This document shows, one piece after another, positions 8,446 through 17,390 of a stretch of DNA of 64,000 nt. The position numbers were made by a program, and so were the translations under genes. Every line of letters starts with the position of its first letter. Within the stretch, counting starts at the first letter, position 1. The DNA comes from JAHOYW01 sp963664605 (GTDB lineage: Bacteria; Verrucomicrobiota; Lentisphaeria; Victivallales; Victivallaceae): positions 4,277,710 to 4,341,709 of the forward strand of contig OY761536.1 in the NCBI GenBank assembly GCA_963664605.1, written 5' to 3'. The notes beneath the pieces are model-generated. The model worked only from the letters and a program-made list of their open reading frames with translations. It had not been told where the DNA came from and searched no databases.

Positions 8446-9732
8446 ATGATTCTATCTATGAAAATAAGGGACATAAGCTGGACGCAGGATTCAAATAGCT
8501 TTGAAGTTAAAAAGCTTGTTTATTCTTCCACTTCTCAGGAAAAGAATTGTCAGAATAAGAAGTTTAATATTCACATGATAAATCAAAAAGAAATGAGCAA
8601 ATCTTTTTGTTTAAGTTATTCGCAAGCCAGGGAATGGGTTTTTATCCCATGTAAGCTTCCTGCCAGGAATATAAGAAACTTTGAGCTGCATGCTGGAAAC
8701 AAAATGCTTAAAGAAGGTGAAGACTATTTTTTAGACAGGCGGGGAGCTGTTGCCGGTTTAAAGGGAAAAAAGCCATTTGAAGTTACAGCAAGATTTAATT
8801 TCATCCCGGAAAGGTATGACTCAATATTTCTGGATGAGATAAGCGGGGAATTGAAATATATTCAGGGGGAAGAAAGGGATATTGATGCTGAAGAATTTAT
8901 TCCCGAATTGCCTGAAAAAAGTTTTCGTATTTTTAATTTGCTTATAACAGAAGAAGAAATTTGCGTGTATCCCGTTTACCAGAAACACAATTCTGTTGCT
9001 AAAGGAAATATTGATAATACTGTTAAGAAACTGAATAAGGGTGGAAGGTTCAGGTTGTGCGGGTATGGTGATAGTATAACAGCAATACAGTCACGCACCC
9101 CTGATTATAAAGCTAACGGCAAATTCCGGGATCGTTTTGATACTTATTTTATGCGCTATCCTGAAGACATTATCTACAAGATGCAATTGTATGATTTAAA
9201 TGATGGAGAAGGGAAAATACACTGCAAATGCAGCTATAACTGGTTTTTAAAGGATTTTCTTGAAAAAAAATATGGAGTAAAAGTAGATTACTTGAATTTC
9301 GGCATAGGAGGCACGCAATCAAGTTCCGGATTATCTTTTGACAGGGTTAAAGAAGTCGTCAGGGCAGAAGTGGATCTGACTGTTTTAGCTTTTGGCATGA
9401 ATGAACTTGGAGATTCTGATACAGGAAAAAATATTTCTGGAATAATTAAGGCGCTGAAAAATTCAGGTTCAGACGTAATAATTATGGGCGTTCCACAAAT
9501 TAATGGAAACAGGAAGAATATGATTGACAATTGGGAGAAGACTAATGCGATTCTCGAAGAAACAGCGCGGAAAAACAATTGCCTTTTTGTCGATACTCGT
9601 AGAGTCTGCCTCGGCATAAGTCCCATGCATATTTCATCGGCCAACCTTTTTAATCATCCTGGCCCCGGAGAACTGGCAATATACGGACAAGCTCTTTGCG
9701 ATACTTTCATCAGAAATCAGGGTGGTAATTAA
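8446..9732 (+). CDS. SGNH/GDSL hydrolase with N-terminal beta domain
   Basis: A 428-residue protein. The C-terminal ~225 residues are an SGNH hydrolase: CGYGDSITA (nucleophile Ser), FGIGGTQSSSG (Gly block), VLAFGMNELG (Asn block), and NHPGPGELA near the end supplying the His. The first ~180 residues look like a beta-rich accessory domain without recognisable motifs. No signal peptide is evident at either possible ATG (8446 or 8458), and neither has a clear Shine-Dalgarno, so the exact start is uncertain. It is the second esterase-like protein in this locus, suggesting that the substrate carries acyl groups. Confidence 0.78.
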   Translation: MILSMKIRDISWTQDSNSFEVKKLVYSSTSQEKNCQNKKFNIHMINQKEMSKSFCLSYSQAREWVFIPCKLPARNIRNFELHAGNKMLKEGEDYFLDRRGAVAGLKGKKPFEVTARFNFIPERYDSIFLDEISGELKYIQGEERDIDAEEFIPELPEKSFRIFNLLITEEEICVYPVYQKHNSVAKGNIDNTVKKLNKGGRFRLCGYGDSITAIQSRTPDYKANGKFRDRFDTYFMRYPEDIIYKMQLYDLNDGEGKIHCKCSYNWFLKDFLEKKYGVKVDYLNFGIGGTQSSSGLSFDRVKEVVRAEVDLTVLAFGMNELGDSDTGKNISGIIKALKNSGSDVIIMGVPQINGNRKNMIDNWEKTNAILEETARKNNCLFVDTRRVCLGISPMHISSANLFNHPGPGELAIYGQALCDTFIRNQGGN

Positions 9733-9750
9733 AAACAGGACATTTTTTCC

Positions 9751-10689
9751 ATGTCTATAATCAATATTCTCGCTCCAGTATTTATACTGGTGGGGCTTGG
9801 GGTTCTATTAAAGCACAGCAGACTTTTAAGTGACGTTTTTTTTGAAGAGTGCGCTAAATTCACTTATTGGATTGCTTTGCCAGCTTTACTTTTTTACAAG
9901 ATATCCTATGCCAGGTTTGACCTGAACACTACATGGAAAATATCTTTTGCGATGATAAGCAGTTCGATTATTATCGCGCTTGCCGCATGGGGATTGTCTG
10001 GCATTCTTAAATTGGAAAGCAGTATTAAAAAAACATTTATCCAAACCAGTTTTCACTGTAATACTGCATTCGTCGGTTTGCCTGTGATAATATATGTGTT
10101 TTCCAGCGGTTTATTTGGTAGCGAAATGTTAGTTGACGCCGCGACCGTAGCTTTGGCTCCGATGATTCCTGCAATCAGTATTTTATCAATAATTGTCATG
10201 TGTGGCGGGGATAATAATATGAAAAGAAATAATGTACTGGAATTATTGAAAAATATTTACAAGAACCCGCTTGTTATTGCCTGTTTAGCGGGACTTTTTA
10301 TATATGCGTTCAACTTTAAATTCCCTGTTGCAATTACTAGAGGGCTCGACGCATTAGTGCCAGTGGCTTTACCGCTTGCTCTTTTGAGTATCGGAGCATC
10401 CTTAAAATTGAAAATAGCAAAGGGGGATTTTGCCGTTGCTCTGACAGCCGCGTGTTTAAATGTAGTAATACTTCCATTTGCCGGGCTGGCAAGCTGTTAT
10501 ATATTGGGCTTAAGCCGTGGTGAAACGCTGGTTGCATTAATTTTTCTTGCTTGTCCAACCGCGTCATCATCATATATTTATGCGCAGCAATTAAAGGGGA
10601 ATGCGGTTTTTGCAAGTCAAGTAATAGTTATAAGTACAATTATTTCAGTACTGCCATTACTTTCTATATTGTATTTCTGGCGATTGTAG
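9751..10689 (+). CDS. AEC (auxin efflux carrier) family transporter
   Basis: A 312-residue polytopic membrane protein of the AEC family with about ten hydrophobic segments in two halves of five. Recognisable family features are the opening ILAPVFILVGLGVLLK, the mid-protein PLVIACLAGLFIY, and LALLSIGASLKL plus CPTASSSYIYAQQLKG near the end. Family members move carboxylates or other small metabolites, often by proton or sodium coupling. It follows the SGNH hydrolase by 18 bp and ends 2 bp from the convergent manA-like stop. It is likely the transporter of the first catabolic locus. The substrate is unknown. Confidence 0.88.
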   Translation: MSIINILAPVFILVGLGVLLKHSRLLSDVFFEECAKFTYWIALPALLFYKISYARFDLNTTWKISFAMISSSIIIALAAWGLSGILKLESSIKKTFIQTSFHCNTAFVGLPVIIYVFSSGLFGSEMLVDAATVALAPMIPAISILSIIVMCGGDNNMKRNNVLELLKNIYKNPLVIACLAGLFIYAFNFKFPVAITRGLDALVPVALPLALLSIGASLKLKIAKGDFAVALTAACLNVVILPFAGLASCYILGLSRGETLVALIFLACPTASSSYIYAQQLKGNAVFASQVIVISTIISVLPLLSILYFWRL

Positions 10690-10691
10690 AT

Positions 10692-11762
10692 CTAGTCTTT
10701 ATTAAAATTAATAAGATGTATCTGCATGGAGTCAGAACAATTGTATTTCAAATTTTCGATTTTATTGGATATAAAAAAACTATCACCGCGCTTTATCTGG
10801 AACTTGTCTTTTGCCGTGATTGTTCCAGAGCCTGCGGTAACAACTCCCAAGTGCCACGGCGAACTGCAATTTAATTCAAGTTTTCCTGTGACGGTTAGTT
10901 TATCCACTTGGAAACAGTCCGTATGTTTTGCTCCGATAACACTTTCCAGTACCGCATTAGGATACTGTTTTTTTATCTGAGCTTTCAACCTTAGCTCATC
11001 AAGCAGTTTTTCTGCCGATACTCCTTCATAATCAAAACACGAAAACGCGGTATCATGGTTCAGTTTACCCCACATCTGTTTTTCTGAGAGCGTCACGTTA
11101 CCGATTTGTTTTTCCGGCTGGATTACCAAATCAGTCGGTTCCTGAACCTCAAGCAGCAGAATTCCCGGTCCGATTGCATGTGGGATTCGCCCTGGTATAA
11201 AATAGGTTTCCCCGGGCTTTACCTGGAATTTGTGAAAACAATCTACCATTGCCTGGATATTTTGAGTTTCTACTGCTTTCCGAAATAGAGTTTCGCTTAC
11301 CCCTGGTTTGAAACCAAGAAGGATATATGGCGGTTTCCCATTGATTTCACGAGTGCCGAGAATCAGCCATGATTCAGTTTTGCCGTATTCTGAATTGCAG
11401 TATTTGCGGGCAAAGTCCCGGTCGGGATGGCATTGTACAGGAAGGCGAATTGCCGAATCTAAAAATTTGCATAACACCCCAAGTCCGTCAGAATCCCCTA
11501 AAGCTTCAAACGGAAACTTACGCAGCAAATCAACAAAAGCAATATTGCTGCCGCGGATCTGTGATAATCCTTCCTCTAGCGATTGCTGATTTTCATCGTT
11601 GTCGGCGCGAGTGACGGAAGCCAGCCATTCTTCAGGGAAATTTCCGTCTTCAGCTGTTTCAGCGCCAAGAAACTCATCCAGCAGTTTTCCGCCGGTATAA
11701 CAGCGCCATACCCGGTTTGATTCGAAAAATACCGGATTGTCTAATAATTTTACATCACACAT
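10692..11762 (-). CDS. manA: Mannose-6-phosphate isomerase, type I
   Basis: A 356-residue type I phosphomannose isomerase of the cupin fold. The zinc ligands are recognisable: Gln and His in PVQCHPD, Glu in GKTESWLIL and His in PGRIPHAIG. It would interconvert mannose 6-phosphate (or an analogue) and fructose 6-phosphate. It is the last gene of the glycyl radical enzyme operon and its start overlaps the end of the regulator gene by 8 bp, so it is clearly coupled to it. Its presence suggests that the module deals with a hexose or a hexose-derived phosphate. The assignment to the family is firm; the exact substrate in this operon is inferred. Confidence 0.88.
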   Translation of the reverse strand: MCDVKLLDNPVFFESNRVWRCYTGGKLLDEFLGAETAEDGNFPEEWLASVTRADNDENQQSLEEGLSQIRGSNIAFVDLLRKFPFEALGDSDGLGVLCKFLDSAIRLPVQCHPDRDFARKYCNSEYGKTESWLILGTREINGKPPYILLGFKPGVSETLFRKAVETQNIQAMVDCFHKFQVKPGETYFIPGRIPHAIGPGILLLEVQEPTDLVIQPEKQIGNVTLSEKQMWGKLNHDTAFSCFDYEGVSAEKLLDELRLKAQIKKQYPNAVLESVIGAKHTDCFQVDKLTVTGKLELNCSSPWHLGVVTAGSGTITAKDKFQIKRGDSFFISNKIENLKYNCSDSMQIHLINFNKD

Positions 11763-12741
11763 TTACTAGTTCCCCCTTACAAAATTTACGGGATGCCTTC
11801 CAGCGGGAACCTTTTTTTTGTTGCTCCAATATCATTGATACGGCATTTTCCGCCATTTCCCGCATTGGCTGTTTGCAGGAAACGGCATAGTTTATAAATC
11901 CGTCAATACTGAAGATGGACTGTCGGGTGATAAAAGGTTTGAGTTTATTTGCCAGTATATCGTTTACACAGAAAATTATGCTGTCCTCTGCGATGTTTTC
12001 CGGAAGGCTGGACAAGGTTTCCTTGTGGGATATTTTTATTATTGTTCCTTGCAGGTTATGCTTTGCACAATTTCTTTCAAAAGCTCGCAGACGCAGCATA
12101 TCGCTATCCACCTGAAGGTCACTATGCGTTACGAATACCGGTTTTTTCAGCCTTGACCCGGCGGCACGGGCAAAAAGTTTATCCATGGCATCATCATTGT
12201 CCAGGCCAACATAGTCCGCATAATCCCCGGGAAGCACCCGGTCGAAAAAGACCATGTTAGCTCCTAAAACCCGCAATCTCGCAAAGGTTTTTTCAGGGAA
12301 GGCATAGCCGCTCGGCCAGATTATCAGGTTATTTACGCCTTTACCAACCAGGTCGATTGCTGCGAGTTCTTCTTTGACCGGGGTTTCATCGGTAATGCGT
12401 AAAACCAGCAGCATATCTTTTTCTGATAATATTTCTTCGACTGCCCGGATGAATTCCAGCGCGAAATAATCGCTTATGCTGGTAAGCAGGGCGATCTGAG
12501 TACAAGCCCTGCTGTTGCCGGCGGAATGATTTGAAACAAAAGTTCCGCGTCCGTGTTCCCTGCATAAAATATTACTTTGTTCAAGCTGTTCATAAGCTCT
12601 TCTTACAGTAACACGGCTGGTTTGGGTAAGTTCCGCCATTTCGCGTTCGGTCGGCAGTTTTTCTCCAGGCACAAAGTCTCCGTTAAGAATAGCCTTGAAC
12701 ACTTTTGTTCTGACCGAATCCGTTTTGTTAATATCCGTCAT
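11755..12741 (-). CDS. GntR-type regulator with LacI-like sugar-binding domain
   Basis: A 328-residue regulator. Residues ~1-70 are a GntR winged helix (LPTEREMAELTQTSRVTVRR, then GRGTFVSN). The remainder resembles the periplasmic-binding-protein-like effector domain of LacI/AraR-type proteins (FFDRVLPGDYADYVGLDNDDA, CVNDILANKL). This AraR-like architecture usually senses a free sugar. The gene overlaps the glycyl radical enzyme stop by 4 bp and the manA start by 8 bp, so it sits inside the operon it probably controls. The palindrome GGTATTA-N5-TAATACC over the operon promoter at 17275-17293 is the best candidate operator. Confidence 0.88.
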   Translation of the reverse strand: MTDINKTDSVRTKVFKAILNGDFVPGEKLPTEREMAELTQTSRVTVRRAYEQLEQSNILCREHGRGTFVSNHSAGNSRACTQIALLTSISDYFALEFIRAVEEILSEKDMLLVLRITDETPVKEELAAIDLVGKGVNNLIIWPSGYAFPEKTFARLRVLGANMVFFDRVLPGDYADYVGLDNDDAMDKLFARAAGSRLKKPVFVTHSDLQVDSDMLRLRAFERNCAKHNLQGTIIKISHKETLSSLPENIAEDSIIFCVNDILANKLKPFITRQSIFSIDGFINYAVSCKQPMREMAENAVSMILEQQKKGSRWKASRKFCKGELVNV

Positions 12742-15029
12742 GCCGTTTTTGCTCCTGCTTCAAGCCGTTCGATTATATCTTCCTGGATTGCTGGTGACAG
12801 GTCCAGGAAGTTCACAAAAGTTCCATGAATACGCATAATATACACCCCGCTTGGAACTAATTCTTCCGGCGACCGCAAAATTGAGCGTAAATGTTCTGCG
12901 GTGTCAATATTGAAATAGACGTAATAAGGAGATTCTGTCACATTTTCACCCAATCTGAATAAAGGTTTAATAACACGGTCACGCATCCATAAACCTTTGG
13001 AATCAAGTTCAGCGTCGACCGGACATATCCCGATATGGGATGCATAGCCGCCAGTCATTTGGTGATATGGAAGCTTGCGGTATGATAATAAGCGTTCCGG
13101 CAGCTCACTGAGTGCTGCTTCCGGACGGGGGTCAATGCCGTACCCCAGCATTGCCCTGGCACGTCTGCCGTCGGGCGTAGCTCCAACCCAATAGCCGTAA
13201 AGCAAGTGTGTGCTGGGCGTTGACCAATCGGCAAGGAATGCCTTTCCTGCCGGATTGCGCAAAGCGCTCACTCGTGCGCAGACCTCTCCTGATATTCTTA
13301 TTGCGGTATCGTCCGGGCTGTCAATATTATTAGCATATTTAACTTGTGCTTCAAGGAATTCCTGTAACTTTAAATTGTCCTTGAAATCAGATGACAAAGC
13401 CTTTCGTATTTCGTCAGCCGGCCATAAGCTTGAATCCATTGCTGCTTTCAATGCTACCAGCGAATCAGTCACCACTCCGAGCCCATGAATCAGGCAGCCG
13501 CTGGCATTATAACGGACTCCGGGATTTTCCGGGGCGCGCATATCGCGGAAGCTGTCAAAACTGTCCATGAGTGAGGAGATGAAAGGCACTGGTTTTGCAT
13601 CGCCAAGCAATTTGGTGCAGGCGTTGCCGGCCTTTTCCATTTTGGGAAGTAAAAAGTCTAAAACTTTAAAAAATATTGTTTCAGCGTTATTAAAAACTTC
13701 AGTTGTATTGTTAAAACCAAGCTCTTTCCATGTCGGGCCAATCTGTTCCCCGGTAATAGTTGATTTACCGTCGTTAAGGGCGAGCTCCAGAATCTTCCCA
13801 AGGTTCAGCCAGGTGTTGGTGGTGTTGAGCGAAGCCTTGCCCATAATCAACGGTTCCTGGCATCCGGCAATGGAATAGTCCGGCAAGTCAGCGGTAGCTG
13901 TTCCCTGTTTTGCCAGCATAGGGAAGATCGAATCGTCATTGAAAAGGGACGGGGTCAGATGTCCGGGGGTAAAGAAAAAGCGTCCGAGATTTTCATAAAG
14001 TTTTTCCGGAGTTCCAGCATGGACTTTAACAGAAAGAGCAGGCTGCGGGTCATTGCTGAGAAAAAATGCTTCGAGAACTGCTTCAGTCATAGGAGAAGTC
14101 AAATCATTTCCGTGTTCATCCCTGCCGCCAGCCATAATATTTTGTGAAATTGCCCAGCAGCGATTTCCAACTTGGTAAAAACACAGCAAATGCCGGATAA
14201 GCGCTACAGCTTCTTCAAAATCTTCGTTTTTATAATAGGGCTCGAAGATCCGGTCAATATTTCCAGCTGAGAAAGCGTAAGGGTTGGGAGATTGTTCAAT
14301 AACCATTACCTGCCAGAGCAGGACGAAGCTTTGGACTGCTTCCCTCAGGTTTTCAGCTCCGGCTTCCGGTACTTTTGCCAGTATTTCAGCCAGTTGTTTA
14401 TCCTGTGTCAATTCTCGGTAACGCCGGGTGAGAATCAGGACCGCATCCAGACTGCGCGCCATTGCTTTACCGTATTCTGTGCCGGAATCAATAGCTTTCT
14501 GTTTCATTGCTGCCACACCGTTTTTCAATAACGGCCTCATATCCGGGATTGTATGTCCGGTAACCGGCTCCATGAAAAACGCCACTTCTTTGGTATAGCG
14601 TTCGTATTGTTCAGAGATGTCGTAAAGTTTACGTACGTAATCGGTGTTTTCCCAGTATTTGCGAACCTTTTCAACTCTTTCGCTAGTCAAGTCTTCTGTT
14701 AAGACGACATCGCTGTATATTGCGCATGGATCACAGTAACCAGCAAATTCCTCTACCTTGAAACTTGGATTGATTAATGCGTAAGATGGCGAAAAAGCGC
14801 CATCCTGTGAACCAGCAATCACAGAGCCTTCTGGAATGGATAAAGGCATTTTCTCCATCACCCGGCAAAGCAATTCCGCATTTCCGTAAGCGTCTTCCGT
14901 TTCAAGGCCTTCTTTTCGCATTGCTTCACGTTCAAGCATTTTGATTTCCTGAACATAGAACCAGGTATTTACTATTTTCTGGCTGCGTTTAAACTTTCTG
15001 AGTTTTTCAACATTTTCGTTTAATTTCAT
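12738..15029 (-). CDS. Glycyl radical enzyme of the pyruvate formate-lyase superfamily, substrate unknown
   Basis: A 763-residue glycyl radical enzyme. The thiyl-radical cysteine is Cys390 in YSIAGCQEP, with the Glu392 typical of dehydratase/lyase-type members (C-x-E), and the radical glycine is Gly736 in RIHGTF, 27 residues from the end, followed by LSPAIQEDIIER. True pyruvate formate-lyase has two adjacent cysteines, which are absent, so this is not PFL. The usual GCVEP reads GCQEP and the usual RVxGY reads RIHGT, so it does not match the signatures I know for glycerol, propanediol, choline, hydroxyproline or isethionate enzymes. It follows its activase by 15 bp. The kinase and mannose-6-phosphate isomerase in the operon point to a sugar- or polyol-derived substrate. 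Confidence 0.9.
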   Translation of the reverse strand: MKLNENVEKLRKFKRSQKIVNTWFYVQEIKMLEREAMRKEGLETEDAYGNAELLCRVMEKMPLSIPEGSVIAGSQDGAFSPSYALINPSFKVEEFAGYCDPCAIYSDVVLTEDLTSERVEKVRKYWENTDYVRKLYDISEQYERYTKEVAFFMEPVTGHTIPDMRPLLKNGVAAMKQKAIDSGTEYGKAMARSLDAVLILTRRYRELTQDKQLAEILAKVPEAGAENLREAVQSFVLLWQVMVIEQSPNPYAFSAGNIDRIFEPYYKNEDFEEAVALIRHLLCFYQVGNRCWAISQNIMAGGRDEHGNDLTSPMTEAVLEAFFLSNDPQPALSVKVHAGTPEKLYENLGRFFFTPGHLTPSLFNDDSIFPMLAKQGTATADLPDYSIAGCQEPLIMGKASLNTTNTWLNLGKILELALNDGKSTITGEQIGPTWKELGFNNTTEVFNNAETIFFKVLDFLLPKMEKAGNACTKLLGDAKPVPFISSLMDSFDSFRDMRAPENPGVRYNASGCLIHGLGVVTDSLVALKAAMDSSLWPADEIRKALSSDFKDNLKLQEFLEAQVKYANNIDSPDDTAIRISGEVCARVSALRNPAGKAFLADWSTPSTHLLYGYWVGATPDGRRARAMLGYGIDPRPEAALSELPERLLSYRKLPYHQMTGGYASHIGICPVDAELDSKGLWMRDRVIKPLFRLGENVTESPYYVYFNIDTAEHLRSILRSPEELVPSGVYIMRIHGTFVNFLDLSPAIQEDIIERLEAGAKTA

Positions 15030-15044
15030 TTCTTACTCCATAGG

Positions 15045-15914
15045 TTAATGTAATAATATTGCGTTTATTCCAATTGCAGATAGTTCCTTACAAAAATTTT
15101 CCACCTCCTGTCTTTCCGGCGGATGCAATTTTTTTGCCGGACAGTTTGAGCCCAGCGCTTCATATTTGGGCTGTCCAAGCTGGTGCAGGCGCAGGAACTC
15201 TATTCTTGAGGGTTTAACCGTACTGAAAAATCGATAAAGGCTTTCCTGCTCTGAGATGGTAAAATTTAATTCTTTGATTAACGGCACTCTTATAATCATG
15301 TTAATTCCGGCTGTGACCGCATCGTTTATGTTTTTTAAAACCATAGCATTATCCGCTCCCGTGACTGTTTTGTGCAGTTCCGGAGTGACACATTTAAGGT
15401 CACATATCAGCAAATCAAAAATATCATATAATTCTTTAAAACGTGTTGAAGCCGCATTCGTTTCTATAGCCAGGTTGATTCCGCAGGATTTCAATTCCCG
15501 TGCGGCATCAAGCATCTCGTCCATCTGCAAAGTAGGTTCTCCTCCGCTGAAAGTGATTCCCCCGTTACTTCCGAACATTGATAAACGTTTTTTAGCATCA
15601 ATAATAATTTCCTCTTTGGATATTTCCGTTCCCGCAAGTTCAAAAGCCCGGTTTTTCCAAATATTTATACACTGCATATCATCACATCTGATGCATATTT
15701 CCCGTTTCAGATATTTTCCGTCTATGGCTCCTTTATCACAGCACGATTCTGCTGATTTACTTTTTTCAGGGTAAAACAATATTTCCGGAGCAGATGAAAT
15801 GCTTTCCGGCGAGCCGCACCAGAGACAGCGGAAATCACAGCCTTTCAGGTAATAGACGAAACGTCTGCCTGGTCCGTCAAACCCGTTGCTCCAGCCTTTC
15901 GCGAATATTCTCAT
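15045..15914 (-). CDS. Glycyl radical enzyme activase (radical SAM)
   Basis: A 289-residue radical SAM activating enzyme. The cluster motif is CDFRCLWC (Cys26, 30, 33), and ITFSGGEPTLQ is the SAM-contacting GGEP block. Between them, where activases of this subgroup carry a two-cluster ferredoxin insert, this protein has CC at 58-59, CIRC at 74-77 and Cys82, so the insert is short and can hold at most one ordinary [4Fe-4S] cluster. It would cleave SAM to install the glycyl radical on Gly736 of the next gene's product. Its start overlaps the kinase end by 4 bp. Confidence 0.92.
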   Translation of the reverse strand: MRIFAKGWSNGFDGPGRRFVYYLKGCDFRCLWCGSPESISSAPEILFYPEKSKSAESCCDKGAIDGKYLKREICIRCDDMQCINIWKNRAFELAGTEISKEEIIIDAKKRLSMFGSNGGITFSGGEPTLQMDEMLDAARELKSCGINLAIETNAASTRFKELYDIFDLLICDLKCVTPELHKTVTGADNAMVLKNINDAVTAGINMIIRVPLIKELNFTISEQESLYRFFSTVKPSRIEFLRLHQLGQPKYEALGSNCPAKKLHPPERQEVENFCKELSAIGINAILLH

Positions 15915-17242
15915 ACAATCCCCAAGCTCTTTGCTGCCGCCAAAGCCGCGCCTGCAGCCGCTTCTTCTTTGCCTTTAGCCAATTCACATGTTAGCCCTAA
16001 TTCCATACTAACTAAGTTTCGTGCCAGCGGGCTTTTGCGCACCGCGTTACCGCTCGCCATGACTTTTGTAAAGTTTTCAAGCATTTCCATCGGAACCATT
16101 TTGCAGAGTTCTTTCACCATGCCCTGCATAACTCCCAGGCTCAAGGCTTCTGGTGTGAAATTATCAACTCCAATAGAAGTAACGGCTCCACGTATTAAGG
16201 GATTCATGCGGGTACCGGCAAAACGGGAGTCAACAGTCAAAGCCTGTTTGGTTTCCAAAGTCAAGTTATCCATGATCCGATATAACTCACTGTCAGTAAG
16301 TTTTTTGCCGGTGAATCTATAAATCGTTTCCATGAAAAAATCTTTCAGCAGCGCATATGAGCGTCCGCCGCATAAACTTGCGCCCACCATCAAAAAACCA
16401 TCAAAGGGCATAGGCCTGGTCTCCAAGCTTTTATTAACCGAAAACTCTTTGCAGGGAAGTGATATTTGCCCGCCAGTACCGAGGTTAAGCAGCAGCATAT
16501 CGTTTTTCAAGCCGCAGGTTCCAATGAAACTGGCCTGATTGTCACCCAACGGAGAACAGATTTTTGTATCTTGCGAAAGGCCAATATTGCAGGTCAGATT
16601 TCCTAATACATTTGAGGAACTCTTGATTTCCGGCAGGATTTCAACTGGTATTTGCAGACGTTCAATAATTTCCATATCCCAGCACTTGTTCCGGATATCC
16701 ACAATTCCCCAACTGGCGGCATGCGTTGACTCGGTTGCAATAATCCCGGATAATTTAGCAACAACATAGTCAGCAATTGTTAACGCTGTCGCCCCGGAAG
16801 GTATTTGATTCTTGTAAGCCAACGCCGCCAGTGTCGCACCTCCATAACCCGGATGCAGATAGCAGCCGATACGCTCAATAGGCCAGTTGGAACGATCTAT
16901 GTCCGCAGTCAATTCGCATGCGCGCTGATCGCACCAGGTTATCAGGTTAGTTAAAGGTTTCAGGGTTTTATCTATCAATAACACTCCGTGCATTTGACCA
17001 GAAACGGCTATTGCCTTTACTGTGTCAACTGAGAATTCTCCGGATTCAATAATCTGTTGCAGTAATTTAAGACATTGCTTAAAAATAATTTCCGGAAACT
17101 GTTCATGCTTCCCTGCGGGCAACCCGTTAACCGTTGCCTGATTAGCGGCAGACACAACAGCAACGTTTTTACGGATACCGCAATCAAATGCTGTTGCCGC
17201 AATCTTGCTTGTTCCAATATCTAAAGATAGAATTATATTCAT
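15911..17242 (-). CDS. FGGY-family carbohydrate kinase (sedoheptulokinase/xylulokinase-like)
   Basis: A 443-residue FGGY kinase, first gene of the glycyl radical operon. The N-terminus ILSLDIGTSKIAATAF is the phosphate-binding motif, ICSPLGDNQASFIG carries the candidate catalytic Asp, followed by LLNLGTGGQIS, and VMASGNAVRKSPL is the C-terminal adenine-binding block. The LGDNQAS form resembles sedoheptulokinase-type members more than glycerol or rhamnulo kinases. The ATG at 17242 has AAGGA six bases upstream; a TTG just before it is less likely. It should phosphorylate the sugar or polyol that enters this pathway. Confidence 0.85.
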   Translation of the reverse strand: MNIILSLDIGTSKIAATAFDCGIRKNVAVVSAANQATVNGLPAGKHEQFPEIIFKQCLKLLQQIIESGEFSVDTVKAIAVSGQMHGVLLIDKTLKPLTNLITWCDQRACELTADIDRSNWPIERIGCYLHPGYGGATLAALAYKNQIPSGATALTIADYVVAKLSGIIATESTHAASWGIVDIRNKCWDMEIIERLQIPVEILPEIKSSSNVLGNLTCNIGLSQDTKICSPLGDNQASFIGTCGLKNDMLLLNLGTGGQISLPCKEFSVNKSLETRPMPFDGFLMVGASLCGGRSYALLKDFFMETIYRFTGKKLTDSELYRIMDNLTLETKQALTVDSRFAGTRMNPLIRGAVTSIGVDNFTPEALSLGVMQGMVKELCKMVPMEMLENFTKVMASGNAVRKSPLARNLVSMELGLTCELAKGKEEAAAGAALAAAKSLGIV

Positions 17243-17274
17243 CAAATATCCTTGATTACAAAATTTAATATATA

Positions 17275-17293
17275 GGTATTATATACTAATACC
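17275..17293 (-). promoter_or_regulatory. Palindromic operator over the glycyl radical operon promoter
   Basis: GGTATTA-TATAC-TAATACC is a perfect 7-bp inverted repeat with a 5-bp centre. It covers the -10 box of the minus-strand promoter, the usual position for a repressor site. The GntR-type regulator encoded three genes downstream is the obvious candidate to bind it. Confidence 0.65.
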
Positions 17294-17306
17294 AATTATT
17301 TTGCAA
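17278..17306 (-). promoter_or_regulatory. Sigma-70-type promoter of the glycyl radical operon
   Basis: On the minus strand TTGCAA (17306-17301), a 17-bp spacer and TATAAT (17283-17278) precede the kinase ATG at 17242. The leader would be about 30 nt and contains the AAGGA ribosome binding site. Confidence 0.6.
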
Positions 17307-17390
17307 GGCAAAAATCAAAAAAAATAAAAGAGATGGCAAATAAGCTGTAGTTTTAAGCAAAAACAACATCAACCCAGCTTAGGATTGAAA

